A stretch of 26,156 nt of DNA from JACDBD01 sp050743385 (lineage in GTDB: Bacteria > Actinomycetota > Acidimicrobiia > IMCC26256 > JACDBD01): contig JBOGFJ010000054.1 of the NCBI GenBank assembly GCA_050743385.1, positions 1 to 26,156 on the forward strand. The letters are read 5' to 3'. The notes below the pieces were generated by a model that saw only the letters and a list, made by a program, of their open reading frames with translations, did no database searches and had not been told where the DNA came from. Made by a program: the position numbers and the translations under genes. Positions 14,350 through 22,296 of this stretch are shown here, piece after piece. Within the stretch, counting starts at the first letter, position 1. Each line of letters starts with the position of its first letter.

Positions 14350-16737
14350 TCAACCCCGCAGCTCGCCATCGTGCACCTTGGCGACGGCATCGATGCACCG
14401 CTGCCGGAGCCTCCCCACCTCGTCGTCGGTGAGCGTGCGGTCGGGCGCCCGGAACCGCAGCGCGAACGCCAGGCTCTTCCGGCCGGCGCCGAGGGTGTCG
14501 GCCCGGAACACGTCGAAGAGTCGGACGTGTTCGAGGAGCTCACCGGCGGTGTTGCGCAGGGTGGCCGCGACCGCGCCCGCCTCGACCTCTTCCGCCACGA
14601 CGAACGCGAGGTCGATGTTCGACGGCGGATAGCCCGACGGCGGGCGGAAGGCACGATCGCGCCGCTCGGCATCGAGGAGCCGGTCGAGATCGAGCTCGAG
14701 GGCGACGACGGGGTCCGCCAGCTCGAGACCGGCGAGCAGCTCGGGATCGAGTTCGCCCACCACCCCGATCTCCGCGCCACCGACCAGCACGCGTGCCGCC
14801 CGCCCCGGATGGAAGCCGGGCCGCGTCGCCGAGTCCACCCGGCCGTCGGCGACCTCGACACCGTCGAGGAGCTGGCCGACGACATCGACAGCGTCGTAGG
14901 CGTCGACGGGCCGGTCGTCCTCGACCGGACGCCTCCGCACGGCGCCGGTCATCACCGCCGCCACGTGATAGGGCTCGTCGGGAAGCAAGGCGCCTCTTCG
15001 CGAGGCGGCCAGGAACACCCGACCGATCTCGAACAGGGCGAGGTCGGTGAGCCCGCGGGCCTGGTTGCGCGCCGCCGCCCCGAGCAGGCCCGGCAGGAGA
15101 CGGGTGCGCAACACCGACTCCTCGGCTCGCAGCGGGTTGGCCGCCTCCACCAACCGGTCGAGCGGCGCGCCGGCGCGTTCCAGGTCGGCCGGTGCGACCA
15201 GCGGGATCGTCACCGCCTCCGAGAGACCGGCGCCCACGAGGATGTCGGCGAGCAGCCGGCGCTCGCGCTGACGGCGCGTGAGGCCACCGACCTGATCAGC
15301 GGGCCGGGCCACGGTCCGACCGATCGCCGCGAACCCGACCCGTCGGGCCACCTCCTCGACGAGGTCGATCTCGCGCTCCAGGTCGGGGCGGAACGTCGGC
15401 GGCATGGCGACAAGATCGTCGCCCGATCCGCCGACGTCGATGCCGAGGGGGCCGAGCGCGTCGAGCACGTCGGTGTCGGCCAGCTCGGTGCCGAGGACGC
15501 GGTTGACCTTGCTCGTGCGCACACGGATCTGCGGCCGGGTGACCGGCTGCGGGTATGCGTCGACCGCCTCGGGAGCGACCGCGGCCGCGGCCACCTCGGC
15601 GAGGAGCTCCATCGCCCGATCCGCGTGGACGGCGACTCCTTCGGGATCGGTGCCGCGCTCGAACCGCGCGCTCGCCTCCGAGCGCAGCTTGAGGCGCTTC
15701 GAGCTGCGCGCGACTCCCATGGCCTGGAAGTAGGCGGACTCGAGCAGGATCTCGGAGGTGGTGTCGGACACCTCGGCCGTGCTCCCGCCCATGATCCCTG
15801 CGATCGCCTGAGGAACGCTGTCGGCGTCGCAGATCAGGAGGTCGTCGGGGGTCAGCTCCCGGTCGACATCGTCGAGCGTGGTGATCCGCTCCCCTTCCCG
15901 CGCCAGCCGCACGATGATGCCGCGACTCCCCAGGTGCCCGACGTCGAAGGCGTGGAGCGGCTGGTTGCGTTCGAGAAGGACGTAGTTCGTGACGTCGACG
16001 ACGTTGCTGATGGGCCGCATCCCGGCTTTGGCGAGACGCTGTGTCATCCACGCGGGCGACGGGCCCATCGCCACCCGCGCCACCCGGGCGAGGTACCGCG
16101 GGCAACGGTCGGGTGCCTCGACCTGCACGGTCACGTCGGCCACGACCGATCGGTCGACGGAGGTGCGCGGCCCGGGCACCTCGAGCGGCCAGCCGAAATG
16201 CGCCGCGAGCTCGCGGGCGACCCCGATGATGCACATCGCGTCGGGCCGGTTCGGCGTGAGGTCGAGCTCGAACACCACGTCGTCGAGACCGAGCGCCTCG
16301 CGCACATCGGTACCGGGCGCCACCGCCTCGTCGAGGTGGAGGATGCCCTCGTGGTCGTCGCCGAGCCCCAGCTCCTTCGGCGAGCAGAGCATCCCGTCCG
16401 ACTCGGCCCCCCGGATCGTCCTGGGCTCGAGCCGCATACCCGGGATCTGCGCGCCCGCGGGCGCCAGCGGCACGACGTCGCCGGTGACGACGTTATGGGC
16501 ACCGCACACGACCCGGGTCTGCCCGCTCCCGAAGTCGACGTCGACGAGTGTCAGCCGGTCGGCCTGCGGGTGCGCCGTAACGGCGAGCACGCGCGCCGCC
16601 ACGACGTCGCGGACCTCGCGTCCGGGCTCGTCGACCGCCTCGACCTCCAGGCCGAGCTGGTTCAGCGCCGCAACGAGCTGGTCGACCGGCGCCTCGGCCG
16701 GGGTGAAGTCGCGAATCCACGAGAGGGGCGCGCGCAT
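14350..16737 (-). CDS. pheT: Phenylalanyl-tRNA synthetase beta subunit
   Basis: A 795-residue bacterial PheRS beta chain. In order it shows an N-terminal lead, an OB-fold tRNA-binding region at about 40-150 (ADRLTLVDVDFG, VVCGAHNV), the B3/B4 editing region (LDLTPNRPDAMCIIGVARE), a B5 region near 400-470 (LVEEVARRVGF), a synthetase-like core and a C-terminal ferredoxin-like anticodon-binding domain (PPSNIDLAFVV onward). LRSEASARFERGTDPEG is a family hallmark. Length is normal. The ATG at 16737 overlaps the pheS stop (TGATG). It forms an alpha2-beta2 enzyme with PheS. Confidence 0.98.
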   Translation of the reverse strand: MRAPLSWIRDFTPAEAPVDQLVAALNQLGLEVEAVDEPGREVRDVVAARVLAVTAHPQADRLTLVDVDFGSGQTRVVCGAHNVVTGDVVPLAPAGAQIPGMRLEPRTIRGAESDGMLCSPKELGLGDDHEGILHLDEAVAPGTDVREALGLDDVVFELDLTPNRPDAMCIIGVARELAAHFGWPLEVPGPRTSVDRSVVADVTVQVEAPDRCPRYLARVARVAMGPSPAWMTQRLAKAGMRPISNVVDVTNYVLLERNQPLHAFDVGHLGSRGIIVRLAREGERITTLDDVDRELTPDDLLICDADSVPQAIAGIMGGSTAEVSDTTSEILLESAYFQAMGVARSSKRLKLRSEASARFERGTDPEGVAVHADRAMELLAEVAAAAVAPEAVDAYPQPVTRPQIRVRTSKVNRVLGTELADTDVLDALGPLGIDVGGSGDDLVAMPPTFRPDLEREIDLVEEVARRVGFAAIGRTVARPADQVGGLTRRQRERRLLADILVGAGLSEAVTIPLVAPADLERAGAPLDRLVEAANPLRAEESVLRTRLLPGLLGAAARNQARGLTDLALFEIGRVFLAASRRGALLPDEPYHVAAVMTGAVRRRPVEDDRPVDAYDAVDVVGQLLDGVEVADGRVDSATRPGFHPGRAARVLVGGAEIGVVGELDPELLAGLELADPVVALELDLDRLLDAERRDRAFRPPSGYPPSNIDLAFVVAEEVEAGAVAATLRNTAGELLEHVRLFDVFRADTLGAGRKSLAFALRFRAPDRTLTDDEVGRLRQRCIDAVAKVHDGELRG

Positions 16738-17780
16738 CAGTACTGGCCCAGAAAGCGAATGTCGTCATCGAAGAACGTCCGGATCTCGTCGATGCCGTAC
16801 CGGATCATGGCGATGCGCTCGAGCCCGAACCCGAACGCGAAGCCCTGCCACGCCTCGGGGTCGTAGCCGACCGCGACGAAGACGTTGGGGTCGACCATGC
16901 CGCAGCCCCCGAGCTCGATCCAGCCGCTGTGCGAGCACACCCGGCACCCCTCGCCGTGGCAGAAGATGCAGCTGACCGCGAGCTCGGCCGACGGTTCGGT
17001 GTAGGGAAAGAAGTCGGACCGGAAGCGCGTCCGGATCGACTCGTCGTCGAAGAGACGCTTGACGAAGACCTCGATGGTCCCGAACAGATCGGCGAGTGTG
17101 AGTGCGCGGTCGACGGCCAGGCACTCGAGCTGATGGAAGACGGGCGAGTTGCGCGGCCCCGGTGTCTCGTTGCGATACGTCCGCCCGGGAGCGACGATGT
17201 AGATGGGCGGGTCGGTCGCCTCCATCGTGCGGATCTGCACCGGCGACGTGTGCGTGCGCAACATCACCTGCTCGGTCTCGCCGAGGTTGACGTAGAGGGT
17301 GTCTTGCATCGAGCGCGCCGGATGAGCCGGTGGGATGTTGAGCGCCTCGAAGTTGTGCCAGTCGTCCTCGACCTCGGGCCCCTCGGCCACCTGGTAGCCG
17401 AGCCCGGCGAAGATGTCCTCCAGCTCGCGCTGCACCTGGGTCACGAGGTGCAGGTGGCCGCGTGCACGGCCATGACCGCCGGCGGTGAGGTCGAGACGAT
17501 CGCCGACGTCGACGCTCGCCTCGGCCCGCAGCGCCGCGTCACGAGCCGACAGGAGATCCCCGACGGCTTCGCTGTAGGCCTTGATCGCGGTGCCGGCGGC
17601 AGGACGGTCGGCGGCGTCGAGGTTCTTGATCGCTTCCTTCACGCGGGCCGCGGGTGAACCCTTGCCGAGGAAGCGCCTGTAGAGCTCCGCGACCTCCGCG
17701 CTGGTCGCGGCCTCGCCGCCGGCGCCAGCCGCCTCGGCCCGGGCCTGGTCGAGCAGCTGCTGCGCCTCGTCGAGGTTCAC
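16737..17780 (-). CDS. pheS: Phenylalanyl-tRNA synthetase alpha subunit
   Basis: A 347-residue class II catalytic subunit. An N-terminal coiled-coil arm (about 1-90) precedes the core with RTHTSPVQIRTM (175-186), motif 2 near FRNE-like TYRNE and FHQLECLAVD (215-224), and motif 3 GFAFGFGLERIAMIRYGI (313-330). A Cys cluster C271-x2-C-x4-C-x2-C282 before GWIELGGCGMV occurs in many PheS proteins and may bind metal. The GTG start at 17780 overlaps the upstream methyltransferase stop as GTGA. It is operonic with pheT. Confidence 0.98.
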   Translation of the reverse strand: MNLDEAQQLLDQARAEAAGAGGEAATSAEVAELYRRFLGKGSPAARVKEAIKNLDAADRPAAGTAIKAYSEAVGDLLSARDAALRAEASVDVGDRLDLTAGGHGRARGHLHLVTQVQRELEDIFAGLGYQVAEGPEVEDDWHNFEALNIPPAHPARSMQDTLYVNLGETEQVMLRTHTSPVQIRTMEATDPPIYIVAPGRTYRNETPGPRNSPVFHQLECLAVDRALTLADLFGTIEVFVKRLFDDESIRTRFRSDFFPYTEPSAELAVSCIFCHGEGCRVCSHSGWIELGGCGMVDPNVFVAVGYDPEAWQGFAFGFGLERIAMIRYGIDEIRTFFDDDIRFLGQY

Positions 17781-18640
17781 CCGCCACCCCCGTGCGCGCG
17801 CCGCTGCCGGGCCGCCTCGAAGCAGAGCACGGTGCCGGCCATGGCGACGTTGAGCGACTCGACGTGTGGCACCACGAGCGGGATCGTCACGGTGGCGTCG
17901 AGCTGATCGACGATCTGAGGAGCGAGGCCATGGGCCTCGTTGCCCAGCACGAACGCGAGTGGCGCCGTGAGGTCGAGCTCGTCGGGGGCGACACCGCCCG
18001 TGGCCGTCGTGCCGAGTCGCCGCCGCCCCGCCGCGCCCAGCGTCTCCAGCACCTTCACGGGGTCGTTGCCCTCCACCAGCGTGGTTCCGAAGATCGCGCC
18101 GGCCGACGAGCGCACCACCTTGGGATTGTGCGCGTCAACCGAATTGCCGCAGAACACTACTCCCGCGGCCCCGGATCCCTCGGCGCTGCGCAGCAGCGTT
18201 CCCGCGTTCCCCGGGTCTTGGACGGCCACCAGCACGAGTATGAAGCCCGTCGCGGGGAGCGCATCGAGACGACCGGTGCGAATCGGGGCGACCGCCACGA
18301 TCGGTTGCGGGGTGACGGTGGAGCTGACACGGTCGAGGACGCCTTCTTTGAGCTCGACGATGCGCACGCCCGCCGCGCGCACCCGCTCGAGCAGCGAAGC
18401 GAACGCGTGCTCGGCCGTCGGCGCGAGATAGACGGTCTCGAGCGTCGCGCCGTGGTCGAGGGCCGCCGCGACCACGTGAGGACCTTCGAGCGCGAACGCG
18501 CCCTCGTCGCGACGCACACGCGCTTCGCGCATCAGGGCCCGCAACCGCCGGACCTCGTGATGGCGCGGGCCGAGAGGAGCGATCCCGGCTCCTCCCCGGC
18601 GCCGGCTCCGCTTCGCCTGCCGGCGCCCGGCGCCGGGCAC
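17777..18640 (-). CDS. SpoU/TrmH-family RNA 2'-O-methyltransferase
   Basis: A SPOUT methyltransferase that methylates ribose in rRNA or tRNA with SAM. An N-terminal substrate-binding region is followed by the three SpoU motifs: VQDPGNAGTLLRSAEGSGA, FVLGNEAHGL and IPLVVPHVESLNVAMAGTVL (the knot). It occupies the tsnR position between rplT and pheS in actinobacteria. The start is uncertain. Family similarity begins near GPRHHEVRRLRAL. The only normal in-frame start upstream of that is GTG at 18640, inside repeat D with no well-spaced RBS, giving 287 residues. A TTG at 18544 with GAGG upstream gives 255 residues but loses the first conserved residues. Target RNA is unknown. Confidence 0.88.
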   Translation of the reverse strand: MPGAGRRQAKRSRRRGGAGIAPLGPRHHEVRRLRALMREARVRRDEGAFALEGPHVVAAALDHGATLETVYLAPTAEHAFASLLERVRAAGVRIVELKEGVLDRVSSTVTPQPIVAVAPIRTGRLDALPATGFILVLVAVQDPGNAGTLLRSAEGSGAAGVVFCGNSVDAHNPKVVRSSAGAIFGTTLVEGNDPVKVLETLGAAGRRRLGTTATGGVAPDELDLTAPLAFVLGNEAHGLAPQIVDQLDATVTIPLVVPHVESLNVAMAGTVLCFEAARQRRAHGGGG

Positions 18641-18652
18641 GGCTCCGCTTCG
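18603..18652 (-). repeat. Direct repeats flanking a palindrome (rplT-methylase gap), element D
   Basis: The 13-bp string CGGCTCCGCTTCG occurs at 18603-18615 and 18640-18652. Between them is the perfect 14-nt palindrome GCCCGGCGCCGGGC (18625-18638). The build, direct repeats around a GC hairpin close to a start codon, recalls elements A and B, though the sequence differs. It overlaps the annotated N-terminus of the methyltransferase, which may therefore be over-extended. Confidence 0.65.
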
Positions 18653-18657
18653 TGGCG

Positions 18658-19023
18658 CTATGCCGCCGCCTCGAGCGCTTCGCGCGCCGCGATCACGAGC
18701 GCACCGAATGCGGCCGAGTCGCGCACGGCGAGGTCGGCCAGGATCTTGCGGTCGACCTCGATACCTGCGGCCTTCAGTCCGGCGACGAAGCGCGAGTACG
18801 AGATGTCGTGCTCGCGACAGGCGGCGTTGATGCGAACGATCCAGAGCCGGCGAAACTCGCCTTTGTGCGCTCGCCGGTCGCGGTAGGCGTAGCGCAACGA
18901 GCGCATGAGCTGCTCGTTGGCCTTGCGGTAGCTGCGGCTCTTGGCGCCCGAGCAGCCCGACGCGGCATCGAGCACGGCACGCCGATGCTTCTTGCTCGGG
19001 ACCGAACGCTTGACTCTCGCCAT
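18658..19023 (-). CDS. rplT: 50S ribosomal protein L20
   Basis: A 121-residue L20, a primary binder of 23S rRNA needed for early 50S assembly. The N-terminus MARVKRSVPSKKHRRAVLDA and the SYRKANEQLMRSLRYAYRDR segment are typical, and the length is normal. The ATG at 19023 has AGGAGG about 9 nt upstream. It lies 55 nt after rpmI with a hairpin in the gap. In other bacteria L20 represses the infC-rpmI-rplT operon by binding its leader; whether that holds here is open. Confidence 0.98.
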   Translation of the reverse strand: MARVKRSVPSKKHRRAVLDAASGCSGAKSRSYRKANEQLMRSLRYAYRDRRAHKGEFRRLWIVRINAACREHDISYSRFVAGLKAAGIEVDRKILADLAVRDSAAFGALVIAAREALEAAA

Positions 19024-19041
19024 CTCACTGCCTCCTGCGCG

Positions 19042-19058
19042 CGCCCGATCGTCGGGCG
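19042..19058 (-). repeat. Short hairpin in the rpmI-rplT gap, element E
   Basis: A perfect 7-bp stem CGCCCGA/TCGGGCG with a 3-nt loop. On the plus strand the flank toward rplT reads CATCTCACTGCCTCCTGCGC, like the start of element A (CATCTCTATTGCCTCGCTCG). As at argG, the hairpin is followed on the mRNA by a purine-rich RBS and then GAGATG. It may belong to the same leader-element family or mark RNA processing. Confidence 0.5.
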
Positions 19059-19078
19059 ATCTGCCGTATGCCCCCGGG

Positions 19079-19276
19079 TCACGACCGGCCGAGCAACCGC
19101 TCGACGTGCTTCTTGTCCCCGCCCGTCACCTCGGCGCCGCGACCGAGACGACGCGTCCGGCGGCTCGACTTCTTCTCGAGGAGGTGCGAGCGGAACGCCT
19201 TCCGGCGCCGGATCTTGCCGCTGCCGGTGACCCGGAACCGCTTGGCCGCACCTCGGTGCGTCTTCATCTTCGGCAT
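19079..19276 (-). CDS. rpmI: 50S ribosomal protein L35
   Basis: A 65-residue basic protein beginning MPKMKTHRGAAKRFRVTGSG, the standard L35 opening, with RRKAFRSHLLEKKS following. The ATG at 19276 is 2 nt after the infC stop, consistent with coupled translation. It is part of the conserved infC-rpmI-rplT block. Confidence 0.98.
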   Translation of the reverse strand: MPKMKTHRGAAKRFRVTGSGKIRRRKAFRSHLLEKKSSRRTRRLGRGAEVTGGDKKHVERLLGRS

Positions 19277-19278
19277 CG

Positions 19279-19866
19279 CTACGCTCCTGCGCTCTGGTCG
19301 CCGTTCGCGCTCTGGGCCCCGTCGCCCCCCGCCTTCGCCCGGGCCTTGGGCTTCTTCGTCGGGTGCAGCACCATCGTCATGTTCCGGCCGTCCTGGCGCG
19401 GCGCCGACTCCACCATCGCCTGATCGCTCACCTGCTCGGCGATGCGCTCGAGGATCCGCAGCCCCAGTTCCGGGTGGAAGACCTCCCGGCCCCGGAACAT
19501 GATCGTGAGCTTCACCTTCGAGCCCTCGGCCAAGAAGCGCTCGACGTGCTTCATCTTGGTCGTGTAGTCGTGCTCGTCGATCTTGGGTCGGAACTTCATC
19601 TCTTTGACGACGACGTTGGTCGCCTTGCGCCGTGACTCCTTGCGGCGCTGCTCCTGCTCGTACTTGTACCGGCCGTAGTTCATGATCCGGCACACGGGCG
19701 GGTTGGCGTTGGCCGCCACCTCGACCAGGTCGAGCCCTTCCTCCCGGGCGATCGTGAGGGCCTCCGGAAGCGGTTTGACCCCCAGCTGCTCGCCCTCGGG
19801 GCCGATGAGCAGGACTTCCCGGGCTCGGATGCGGTCGTTGATGCGTGCGTCGTCGTCTGTGGCTAT
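19279..19866 (-). CDS. infC: Translation initiation factor IF-3, predicted AUA start
   Basis: A 195-residue IF3, which keeps 30S free and proofreads the start codon. The N-domain reads ARINDRIRAREVLLIGPEGE, then LDLVEVAANANPPVCRIMNY. The C-domain shows KEMKFRPKIDEHDYTTK, then FHPELGLRILERIAE. A Lys/Ala/Gly-rich tail extends past the usual end. Within this frame no ATG, GTG or TTG lies between the upstream stop (TGA at about 19878) and the conserved N-domain; the first GTG (19719) would delete that domain. The codon at 19866 is ATA, preceded by GAGGTGAT, a near-perfect match to the 16S tail. IF3 genes are known for rare starts (AUU, AUC, AUA) that allow self-repression, so AUA is the best call. 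Confidence 0.93.
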   Translation of the reverse strand: MATDDDARINDRIRAREVLLIGPEGEQLGVKPLPEALTIAREEGLDLVEVAANANPPVCRIMNYGRYKYEQEQRRKESRRKATNVVVKEMKFRPKIDEHDYTTKMKHVERFLAEGSKVKLTIMFRGREVFHPELGLRILERIAEQVSDQAMVESAPRQDGRNMTMVLHPTKKPKARAKAGGDGAQSANGDQSAGA

Positions 19867-20090
19867 GTCATCACCTCACGGTTCGGGTCGAGGCCCTCGG
19901 GACGCGAAGATGGCGGACCAGGAAGTCCGCCACCGTTCGGCCGCCGTTCCCGCCTCCCTCGAGAGGAAGGGCGCCGGCCGAGCAACGAACCCGGGCTCGG
20001 GACGCCCGAGAGCGGCCCGGCCGGGTGGGGCCGGAGCGAGAAGCTCCGTCCCACTTCCCAACTCGATTGTCGAACGGTCAGGATACCAGT
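19867..20090 (-). promoter_or_regulatory. infC leader / divergent regulatory region, with SD at 19877-19870
   Basis: These 224 bp separate infC from the divergent DUF1844 gene. On the infC side there are several perfect hairpins: TGGCGGAC/GTCCGCCA with a 6-nt loop (19911-19932), CTCGGG/CCCGAG with a 3-nt loop (19996-20010) and CGGAGC/GCTCCG with a 5-nt loop (20032-20048). The Shine-Dalgarno GAGGTGAT lies at 19877-19870. Possible overlapping -10 boxes are TATCCT (20085-20080, minus) and CAGGAT (20079-20084, plus), without clear -35 boxes. The structure suits r-protein or IF3 autoregulation, which is inferred. Confidence 0.55.
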
Positions 20091-20486
20091 GTGAGCACCT
20101 TGTGGACACCGTCGGGCGAGCACGAGCCCGAGGCCGAGTCGTCGAGCGGACCGGCCGAAGCGGGCGGGCCCGGGCCCGGGCCCGAGCTGGCCGAGGAGCT
20201 CGACCAGCTGCGGGAGCAGCTCGCCGCCACCCCGGTGGCCGACATCCTCGCCAACCACGCGGTCGGGCTGTGGCAGCTGGCCATCGTGCACCTCGCCCCC
20301 GAGGCGCAGACGCCGCCACGCGTCGACGAGGCGCGGCTGGCGATCGACGCCATGGCCGCCCTCGTCGAGGGCCTGGGCGATCGCCTGGGTGAGCACGAGG
20401 CGCCGCTCCGCGACGCCCTGGCGCAGCTCCGGATCGCGTACGTGCAGGTGACGGAAGGCAACGTTCCCGAGACGCCGAACGACTGA
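20091..20486 (+). CDS. DUF1844 domain protein
   Basis: A 131-residue protein of unknown function. After an acidic, Pro/Gly-rich N-terminal ~45 residues comes the DUF1844 core: PVADILANHAVGLWQLAIVH, then ARLAIDAMAALVEGLGDRLG and APLRDALAQLRIAYVQV. It is predicted helical and soluble. DUF1844 genes commonly sit divergently beside infC in actinobacteria, which supports the assignment. The GTG at 20091 is chosen because similarity and composition start after it, and a possible -10 (CAGGAT) lies 6 nt upstream. The GH15 gene follows after 4 nt. Confidence 0.82.
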   Translation: MSTLWTPSGEHEPEAESSSGPAEAGGPGPGPELAEELDQLREQLAATPVADILANHAVGLWQLAIVHLAPEAQTPPRVDEARLAIDAMAALVEGLGDRLGEHEAPLRDALAQLRIAYVQVTEGNVPETPND

Positions 20487-20490
20487 TCTG

Positions 20491-22296
20491 TTGGCATCCC
20501 GCATCGAGCAGTATGCCGTCATCGGCGACACCCAGACCGCCGCCCTCGTCGCCGATGACGGATCGGTCGACTGGCTGTGCAAACCCCGCTTCGACTCTGC
20601 GGCGTGCTTCGCCGCCCTGCTGGGCGACAAGCACAATGGCCGGTGGCTGATCGCGCCGGTCGGAGGCCACCGGGCGAAACGGCGCGCCTACCGCCAGGGG
20701 ACCCTCGTGCTCGAGACCGAGTTCGAGACCACCGATGGTGCAGTGCGCATCATCGACTTCATGCCCATCCGCGACCGGACCGTCGACGTCGTGCGCATCG
20801 TCGAGGGGATACGCGGCCGCGTCCCGATGCACATGGAGTTGATCATCCGTTTCGACTACGGGTCGATCGTGCCGTGGGTGCGCAGCATCGACGGCGATCT
20901 CCGTGCGGTCGCCGGCCCCGATGCGCTCGTGATGCGCACGCCGGTGACGACCCACGGCGAGGACAAGACGACGCGAGCCCACTTCACCGTGTCGGAGGGC
21001 GACCAGGTGCCGTTCGTGCTCGCCTGGCACTCGTCGCACGAACCGCCGCCCCCGCCGCTCGACACCCGCGATGCGCTCGAGCGCACCATCCGCTGGTGGG
21101 AGCGGTGGTCGGCGCGCACCACGTACGAGGGCGACTGGGCAGATGTCGTCAACCGGTCGCTCGTCACCCTCAAGGCGCTGACCTACGCGCCGACGGGCGG
21201 GATCGTCGCCGCCGCCACCACCTCGCTACCCGAGTGGCCGGGGAGCGTGCGCAACTGGGACTACCGCTTCTGCTGGCTCCGGGACGCGACCTTCACCCTC
21301 TACTCGCTCATGACGGCGGGGTACGTGGAGGAGGCGCGGGCGTGGCGTCAGTGGTTGCTGCGGGCGGTCGCGGGCGAGCCGGCGGAGCTCCAGATCATGT
21401 ACGGCGCCGCCGGCGAGCGGCGTCTCACCGAGCTCGAGCTCGGCTGGCTCACCGGTTACGAAGCGTCGTCGCCGGTACGCATCGGCAACGCCGCGTCCGA
21501 GCAGTTCCAGCTGGATGTCTACGGCGAGATCGCCGATGCCATGTACCAGGCCCGGCACGCGGGCGTGGGCGACGAGGACGACGACACCTGGAACATGTAC
21601 CGGGCGCTGCTCGGGTTCCTCGCCGAAGCGTGGGAGCAGCCCGACGAGGGGATCTGGGAGGTCCGGGGCCCGCGCCAGCACTTCACCCACTCGAAGGTCA
21701 TGGCGTGGGTGGCACTCGACCGCGCCGTCAAGGTGGTCGAGGAGTTCGGTGAGCGCGGTCCGGTGAAGCAGTGGCGGGCTCTACGCGATCAGGTGCACGC
21801 CGAAGTGTGTGCCCAGGGCTACGACGCCGACCGCGGCGCGTTCGTGCAGGCGTACGGATCGACGCACCTCGACGCCAGCCTGTTGATGATCCCGCTGGTA
21901 GGGTTCCTCCCCCCGAGCGACGAGCGCGTGCGCAACACGGTCGCGGCGATCGCCCGCGAGCTCACGGTCGACGGCCTCGTGCAGCGCTACTCGACCGGCG
22001 ACGTCGCCGACGGGCTTCCCGCCGGCGAGGGTGTGTTCCTGCCCTGCTCGTTCTGGTTCGCCGACAATCTCGCGCTCATGGGCCGCATCGACGAGGCCCG
22101 GGCCATGTTCGAGCGTCTCGTCGGGTTGGCCAACGACGTCGGCCTGCTCGCGGAGGAGTACGACCCGGTATCGAAGCGGCTGCTCGGGAACTTCCCCCAG
22201 GCGTTCACCCACGTCGGCCTGGTGAACACCGCCTGCAACCTCGCCTCGACCGCGGGGCCGGCGCGCCAGCGCGCCGAGACCCACCCGCACCCTTAG
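20491..22296 (+). CDS. Glycoside hydrolase family 15 (trehalase / glucoamylase-like)
   Basis: A 601-residue protein with an N-terminal beta-sandwich domain (about 1-205; IGDTQTAALVADDGSVDWLC) and an (alpha/alpha)6 catalytic barrel. RNWDYRFCWLRDATFTLYSL (254-273) lies in the substrate pocket. GIWEVRG carries the likely general acid Glu390, and LLAEEYDP the likely base (Glu555 or 556). No signal peptide is seen, so it is cytoplasmic. Closely similar actinobacterial proteins include the M. tuberculosis GH15 trehalase; trehalose is thus a plausible substrate, but alpha-glucans are possible. The TTG start at 20491, 4 nt after the DUF1844 stop, gives the family N-terminus; no stronger start exists nearby. 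Its stop interleaves with the opposing gene's stop. Confidence 0.9.
   Translation: MASRIEQYAVIGDTQTAALVADDGSVDWLCKPRFDSAACFAALLGDKHNGRWLIAPVGGHRAKRRAYRQGTLVLETEFETTDGAVRIIDFMPIRDRTVDVVRIVEGIRGRVPMHMELIIRFDYGSIVPWVRSIDGDLRAVAGPDALVMRTPVTTHGEDKTTRAHFTVSEGDQVPFVLAWHSSHEPPPPPLDTRDALERTIRWWERWSARTTYEGDWADVVNRSLVTLKALTYAPTGGIVAAATTSLPEWPGSVRNWDYRFCWLRDATFTLYSLMTAGYVEEARAWRQWLLRAVAGEPAELQIMYGAAGERRLTELELGWLTGYEASSPVRIGNAASEQFQLDVYGEIADAMYQARHAGVGDEDDDTWNMYRALLGFLAEAWEQPDEGIWEVRGPRQHFTHSKVMAWVALDRAVKVVEEFGERGPVKQWRALRDQVHAEVCAQGYDADRGAFVQAYGSTHLDASLLMIPLVGFLPPSDERVRNTVAAIARELTVDGLVQRYSTGDVADGLPAGEGVFLPCSFWFADNLALMGRIDEARAMFERLVGLANDVGLLAEEYDPVSKRLLGNFPQAFTHVGLVNTACNLASTAGPARQRAETHPHP

Noticed and set aside
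14371..16866. 831-codon plus-strand open frame opposite pheT
   Set aside because: It lies exactly antisense to a clearly functional pheT, with no recognisable domain and shadow-type composition.
18603..18652. Insertion-sequence or MITE end
   Set aside because: There are direct repeats and a palindrome, but no terminal inverted repeats with a target duplication and no transposase. It is kept only as a repeat.
19279..19719. IF3 starting at the internal GTG 19719
   Set aside because: It would delete most of the conserved IF3 N-domain, which is plainly encoded upstream behind a strong Shine-Dalgarno sequence and an ATA codon.
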